Assembly (NCBI RefSeq): GCF_036759925.1
Contig: NZ_JAPKIB010000011.1
Location: 1 to 64,000, forward strand
DNA length: 64,000 nucleotides
Direction of reading: 5' to 3'
From: Kluyvera sp036759925
GTDB lineage: Bacteria; Pseudomonadota; Gammaproteobacteria; Enterobacterales; Enterobacteriaceae
Of this stretch, positions 60,813 to 64,000 are shown one piece after another. How positions within the stretch are numbered: position 1 is the first letter of the stretch; every line of letters starts with the position of its first letter. The translations under genes and the position numbers were made by a program. The notes under the pieces are model-generated. The model saw only the letters and a list, made by a program, of their open reading frames with translations. It ran no database searches and was not told the DNA's origin.

Positions 60813-61964
60813 TTAAGGGGTGGCAGAAATCACCATCTGGGATGGGCTGCCAACCGGGGTGTAGTCCAGGGAGAACGTCAGTTTTCCGTCCTTCGGCGCT
60901 ACGCTAAAGCGGGTGATATTGTCGCTACGCTGATTCATCACATAGAGCCAGTGCCCTTGCTTATCCAGCGTTAACGTTCGCGGATAGTCGCCACGCGTCC
61001 AGATGTCATCCTGATGTTTCAGGGTGCCATCGGCCATCACGGTAAAGTGGGCGATACTGTTGTGTAAGCGGTTAGCGACGTACAGCTGTTTGCCGTCCTG
61101 GCTTAATACCAGACCGGCGGCAAAGCTGGTGCCTTTGTACTCTTTCGGTAAGGCAGAGACCGTTTTCCCTTCGCGCAGCAGTCCGCTCTGTTTATCGAGG
61201 TGATAAAACGTCAGCGTGGAAGCTTCTTCGTTAATCAACCATAGTCCATTCCCGGCAGGCGTGAAGACAAAATGTCGCGGCCCCGCCCCGGCGGACGATG
61301 CGGCGATAAACGGCGGGTCGTTCGGCGTCAGCTTGCCGCTGGCGCTGTCCATACGGTACTGATAGATCCTGTCCAGCCCCAGATCGGTCGAAAAGACAAA
61401 CTTCCCGCTCGGATCGGCCGAGATCATATGGGCATGCGGGCCGTTATGATCGCTGACGGCAAAGCTGCCTTCAACCGCCGCAGCCGGTCGCGCTGCGCCC
61501 GCAGGGCCTTGATCCTGATGCACATCCACCGCCTCACCCAGGCTGCCGTCTTCTTTCACCGGCAGGACGGCAATCGAGCCACTCACGTAGTTCGCCACCA
61601 GCAGATGGCGACCATCTGGCGTCAGCGAGAGATAGACCGGGCCCGCGCCGCCGGAAGCCACCTGATTCAGCTCGCTAAGCTCGCCGCTCGCGGCAATGCG
61701 CCACGCTTGCACCACACCTTTTTCTACTTCGCTGGCGGCGTACAGAGTTTTGCCATCCTGGCTGACGGTCAGCTGCGCGACGTTCGGCAGCGAACTGACG
61801 AGCGCTTTATCGCGCAGCTCGCCGGTTTTTCCATCGACGGTAAAACGGTACAGACCTTCGCCGTTAGGGTTGTAGGTTCCCACCCAGGCGTACTGGGTTT
61901 GCGCGACGGCGCTGGCGGCAAGCAGAGAGAGTGAAGCAACAAGCAGGTGACGAGCGGTTGGCAT
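60813..61964 (-). CDS. Exported lactonase-family beta-propeller protein
   Basis: 383 residues with a Sec signal peptide (hydrophobic 7-20, cleavage at AVA-QTQY). The mature part matches the seven-bladed 6-phosphogluconolactonase-like (YbhE/Pgl) group: YAWVGTYNPNGEGLYRF, then GPHAHMISADPSGKFVFSTD and GAGPRHFVFTPAGNGLWLINE. Cytosolic Pgl hydrolyses 6-phosphogluconolactone; this one is exported and so probably acts on a non-phosphorylated sugar lactone in the periplasm, if it is an enzyme. It is 22 bp upstream of the PRD regulator gene and downstream of dgaF. GGAG precedes the ATG. Confidence 0.82.
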   Translation of the reverse strand: MPTARHLLVASLSLLAASAVAQTQYAWVGTYNPNGEGLYRFTVDGKTGELRDKALVSSLPNVAQLTVSQDGKTLYAASEVEKGVVQAWRIAASGELSELNQVASGGAGPVYLSLTPDGRHLLVANYVSGSIAVLPVKEDGSLGEAVDVHQDQGPAGAARPAAAVEGSFAVSDHNGPHAHMISADPSGKFVFSTDLGLDRIYQYRMDSASGKLTPNDPPFIAASSAGAGPRHFVFTPAGNGLWLINEEASTLTFYHLDKQSGLLREGKTVSALPKEYKGTSFAAGLVLSQDGKQLYVANRLHNSIAHFTVMADGTLKHQDDIWTRGDYPRTLTLDKQGHWLYVMNQRSDNITRFSVAPKDGKLTFSLDYTPVGSPSQMVISATP

Positions 61965-61995
61965 GGTGACTCCTTGATGGTTCGGTGGGGGTTTT

Positions 61996-62084
61996 CCCCC
62001 TCACCCCGGCCCTCTCCCCAAAGGGGCGAGGGAGAAAACCAGGCGGTCCCCTCTCCCCGTGGGGAGAGGGTTAGGGTGAGGGGG
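61996..62084. repeat. CCCCCTCACCC...GGGTGAGGGGG palindrome
   Basis: An 89-bp element whose ends CCCCCTCACCC and GGGTGAGGGGG are complementary and which has an inner CCCTCTCCCC / GGGGAGAGGG pair. It resembles 37603-37677. It lies between dgaF and the lactonase gene, where it may end or process the transcript. Confidence 0.7.
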
Positions 62085-62093
62085 ACAATCGCA

Positions 62094-62834
62094 CTACTTA
62101 ACAAGCTGTTTCGTGATTTCCAGCAGCTGACGCACATCCGCCGGACGCGTATTCCCGCTCGCCTTATCAATAATCGAGCTATAGATATGGGGGATAATTT
62201 TGCTAACGCCAGCATCCAGCGCAATTTTCAGGATTTCACCGTAGTTATCGAGGTCAATCCCGCCGGTTGGCTCCAGCCAGAAATCATGGCGCGCGCAGGC
62301 TTCAGCTACCGCAACAAACTCATCGCGATGCTTCAGGCCGCCCATCGGGAAGTATTTAATCGAGCTGCCGCCCATATCTTTCAGCAGGGCAATGGCAGTC
62401 TCCAGCGGCACAATACCGTCCGGCGCGTTGCTGGAGAGCGGGCCGGTGGAGATTTTCACCCTGCCGACGGTGCCGGTTGGCGATACCAGGCCGTTGACCA
62501 CGGTCTCGTTCTGCCCCAACAGCGCGCGGCTGGTGCCGACGCCGGTGAAGACCTGGTTAACGTGCTGCGGCTGCACCTGGCGGGAAATTTCGCTGACCAT
62601 CGCCGACTGGTTCGGATCGCCTGCGCCCAGGCCGACAGACAGTGCGTTATCAATCAGCTTTGCGTATTCACGCATATCGGCCACCGCGCTGGCGATGTCC
62701 GGATAGTTTTTGGAGAGCACGCCCACCAGCACATGACCTTCCGCCGCTTCGTAAATCTCGCTGGCGTTCTGCTTACTGCCTGCCAGAACGTTCAGGCAGA
62801 CGCGGTCACGGTAAAAGTTTGGGGTCAGTTTCAT
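62094..62834 (-). CDS. dgaF: 2-dehydro-3-deoxy-phosphogluconate aldolase-like protein DgaF
   Basis: 246 residues. Family segments are NFYRDRVCLNVLAGSKQNA, VLVGVLSKNYPD, LSVGLGAGDPNQSAMV, GPLSSNAPDGIVPLE and LEPTGGIDLDNY. In Salmonella DgaF cleaves 2-keto-3-deoxygluconate-6-phosphate from D-glucosaminate into pyruvate and glyceraldehyde-3-phosphate. The start overlaps the dgaE stop by 4 bp (ATGA), so they are coupled. A related use in another amino-sugar or keto-acid pathway is possible. Confidence 0.85.
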   Translation of the reverse strand: MKLTPNFYRDRVCLNVLAGSKQNASEIYEAAEGHVLVGVLSKNYPDIASAVADMREYAKLIDNALSVGLGAGDPNQSAMVSEISRQVQPQHVNQVFTGVGTSRALLGQNETVVNGLVSPTGTVGRVKISTGPLSSNAPDGIVPLETAIALLKDMGGSSIKYFPMGGLKHRDEFVAVAEACARHDFWLEPTGGIDLDNYGEILKIALDAGVSKIIPHIYSSIIDKASGNTRPADVRQLLEITKQLVK

Positions 62835-63949
62835 GCTTTTTTCTCCTGGTTTAAGACTTCAGCAATACGGCGGGAGACAATCTCCAGCTGCTGCGCATCC
62901 ACGCTGCGAACATCGGCTTCGATAATGCCTTCGTTGGCCTTGTAGCCGCGGAAGTAAATGGCGTATTCGCCCTGCTTCAGCGCCGCCACCAGGTCACCGG
63001 TGTGAACGCCGGTCACGGCTTCATCAAATTTAATCTCGGCGCGCGCAATGTCGCGGCCCGCGCTATCCCACACCACGCGGGCGGTCACGCCGTTGAGCGT
63101 ATTAAGCTGATTGATGAATGGGGTCATTTTCGCCACCATCTCTTCGCCGCTCTCTTTGGTCGCCGTCAGGTAATGTTCGATGGCGCAGGTCAGGCCAAGA
63201 ATGCCCTCTTTGCCCACTTTCATCGCACGACCAATGCCGTTCGACTGACGTTTGACCCACTCCACGTACTGGGTTTTACCGATAACCAGTCCGCTGGTTG
63301 GCCCTTCAATGGCCTTCGCGCCGCTGTAGATAACCAGGTCCGCGCCCGCACGGTAGTAGGCCTGTAAATCTTCTTCCGCCGCCGCATCAACAATCAGCGG
63401 CAGATTGTGGCTGCGCGCGACCGCCGCGGCCTGCGCCACGTTGAGCATGCTTTTCTGCACGCAGTGGTGAGATTTAATGTACAAAATGGCTGCGGTACGC
63501 GGGGTGATAGCCGCCGCCAGCTGGTCGGCAGAACATTCGTTGGCGTAGCCCGCTTCCACTAACTTGCCGCCGCCCAGCGCTACCATGGTGCCGACCGGTG
63601 CGCCGAAGTTGACGTTGTGGCCTTTCGGCAGCACGATTTCGTTGTTTTCAATCGGGGTAACGTGCAGGTTTTCCAGCAGCCAGTCGCTGTCTTTTACCAG
63701 CACCGCCGCCACCGACTGCGCAATCCCGGCGGAGGCGCAGGAGACGACGGTCGCCCCTTCTACGTCCAGCAGCTTCGCAATGTAGGCGCCGGTTTTATTC
63801 ACCAGGTCTTTCATCTCGAAGTACTGGTTCATGCCCGCCATCGCGGCTTCTACCACTTCCGGACGCGGCGTAGAGACGCCGAGGATCGTCATACGGCCGG
63901 AGGTATTAATCACCTGTTTTAAATCGTATTTCTCAAAAATCGAAGGCAT
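62831..63949 (-). CDS. dgaE: PLP-dependent ammonia-lyase DgaE
   Basis: 372 residues from MPSIFEKYDLKQVINTSGRM, with AGGGAG upstream; a GTG three codons earlier is open too. The SelA-like PLP site is visible: LVIYSGAKAIEGPTSGLVIG, where Lys (about residue 212) binds PLP, and PLIVDAAAEEDLQ supplies the Asp. In Salmonella DgaE removes ammonia from D-glucosaminate-6-phosphate to give 2-keto-3-deoxygluconate-6-phosphate, the DgaF substrate. It overlaps the preceding gene's end, so the cluster is one operon. Confidence 0.87.
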   Translation of the reverse strand: MPSIFEKYDLKQVINTSGRMTILGVSTPRPEVVEAAMAGMNQYFEMKDLVNKTGAYIAKLLDVEGATVVSCASAGIAQSVAAVLVKDSDWLLENLHVTPIENNEIVLPKGHNVNFGAPVGTMVALGGGKLVEAGYANECSADQLAAAITPRTAAILYIKSHHCVQKSMLNVAQAAAVARSHNLPLIVDAAAEEDLQAYYRAGADLVIYSGAKAIEGPTSGLVIGKTQYVEWVKRQSNGIGRAMKVGKEGILGLTCAIEHYLTATKESGEEMVAKMTPFINQLNTLNGVTARVVWDSAGRDIARAEIKFDEAVTGVHTGDLVAALKQGEYAIYFRGYKANEGIIEADVRSVDAQQLEIVSRRIAEVLNQEKKA

Positions 63950-64000
63950 TTTCCGCACTCCCTTGTTCGGTCAGATAGCCCTTGCCTGCGCGAATCGCGG
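63933..64000 (-). CDS. C-terminal end of the next upstream gene (partial)
   Basis: Only the last 22 residues are in the window: AIRAGKGYLTEQG, then SAENAFDF and a TGA at 63933-63935. The frame overlaps the dgaE start by 17 bp, which supports tight operon structure. In similar clusters an amidohydrolase-type gene is found here, but too little is visible to name it. Confidence 0.5.
   Translation of the reverse strand, partial: AIRAGKGYLTEQGSAENAFDF

Noticed and set aside
61947..62945. A 332-codon plus-strand frame opposite dgaF
   Set aside because: It crosses a palindromic repeat and is antisense to a clear dgaF gene; translation shows no domain.
1..64000. CRISPR arrays, rRNA genes or insertion sequences
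   Set aside because: No regularly spaced repeats, no rRNA sequence and no transposase gene were seen in the window.

Overview
The window is chromosomal DNA of an enterobacterium. Positions from about 27.1 to 64 kb follow the conserved E. coli/Salmonella gene order around leuX, ahr, yjgR, lptGF, pepA, holC, valS, yjgMN, miaE, rraB, argI, tabA, pyrLBI, ridA, mgtA, treRBC and nrdDG. Several points favour the Klebsiella/Enterobacter side of the family: miaE is present, a one-gene ATP-type dihydroxyacetone kinase sits beside ahr, a PRD regulator and a dga-like sugar-acid cluster follow nrdG, and there are many GTAGCCCGG...CCGGGCTAC palindromes. The species cannot be fixed from the sequence alone.

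Positions 2780-27112 hold an integrated genomic island of about 24.3 kb at the 3' end of the tRNA-Leu(CAA) gene leuX. A 22-bp copy of the tRNA end lies at each border. A P4-type integrase lies next to the tRNA, and copies of the octamer TACCAACA (either strand) cluster near both borders. The first 2.2 kb, outside this island, carry a decayed integrase C-terminus and three unknown membrane or exported proteins, so a second, older element probably lies to the left.

The left half of the island (2.9-12.3 kb, minus strand) is a CP4/Yee-type cargo block: a DUF4942 protein, a CbtA/CbeA type IV toxin-antitoxin pair, a DUF987 protein, a RadC-like protein, an ArdB/KlcA antirestriction protein, a DUF905 protein, three small envelope proteins, a WYL regulator, a DUF932 protein and a YeeP-like GTPase. 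An inovirus Gp2-like protein and an AlpA regulator follow. The right half (13.9-25.5 kb) is a defence-type block: a TIR-domain protein divergent from a type I restriction-modification operon (hsdR, hsdM, hsdS), a two-gene operon joining a thymidylate-synthase-fold enzyme to a predicted alpha-glutamyl/putrescinyl-thymine pyrophosphorylase (clade 3), a HigB-like toxin with an XRE-ImmA/IrrE protease partner, and a MazG-like pyrophosphohydrolase.

The thymidylate-synthase-like/aGPT-pyrophosphorylase pair is the most interesting item. Both families are known from phage pathways that make hypermodified pyrimidines in DNA, and the synthase-like enzyme has Asp where thymidylate synthase has the dUMP-selecting Asn, as in deoxycytidylate hydroxymethylase. 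It may be a base-modification or nucleotide-based defence system; that function is inference.

The core part is dense and mostly ordinary, with well-preserved regulation: ARG boxes before argI, the pyrL attenuator, the mgtL leader peptide, TreR operator palindromes before treB, and FNR, NrdR-like and DnaA-box motifs before nrdD. An HNH nuclease-methyltransferase gene pair lies on the chromosome side of leuX. The right edge is a minus-strand cluster resembling D-glucosaminate-6-phosphate catabolism (dgaE, dgaF) with an exported lactonase-like protein and a PTS-controlled PRD activator.
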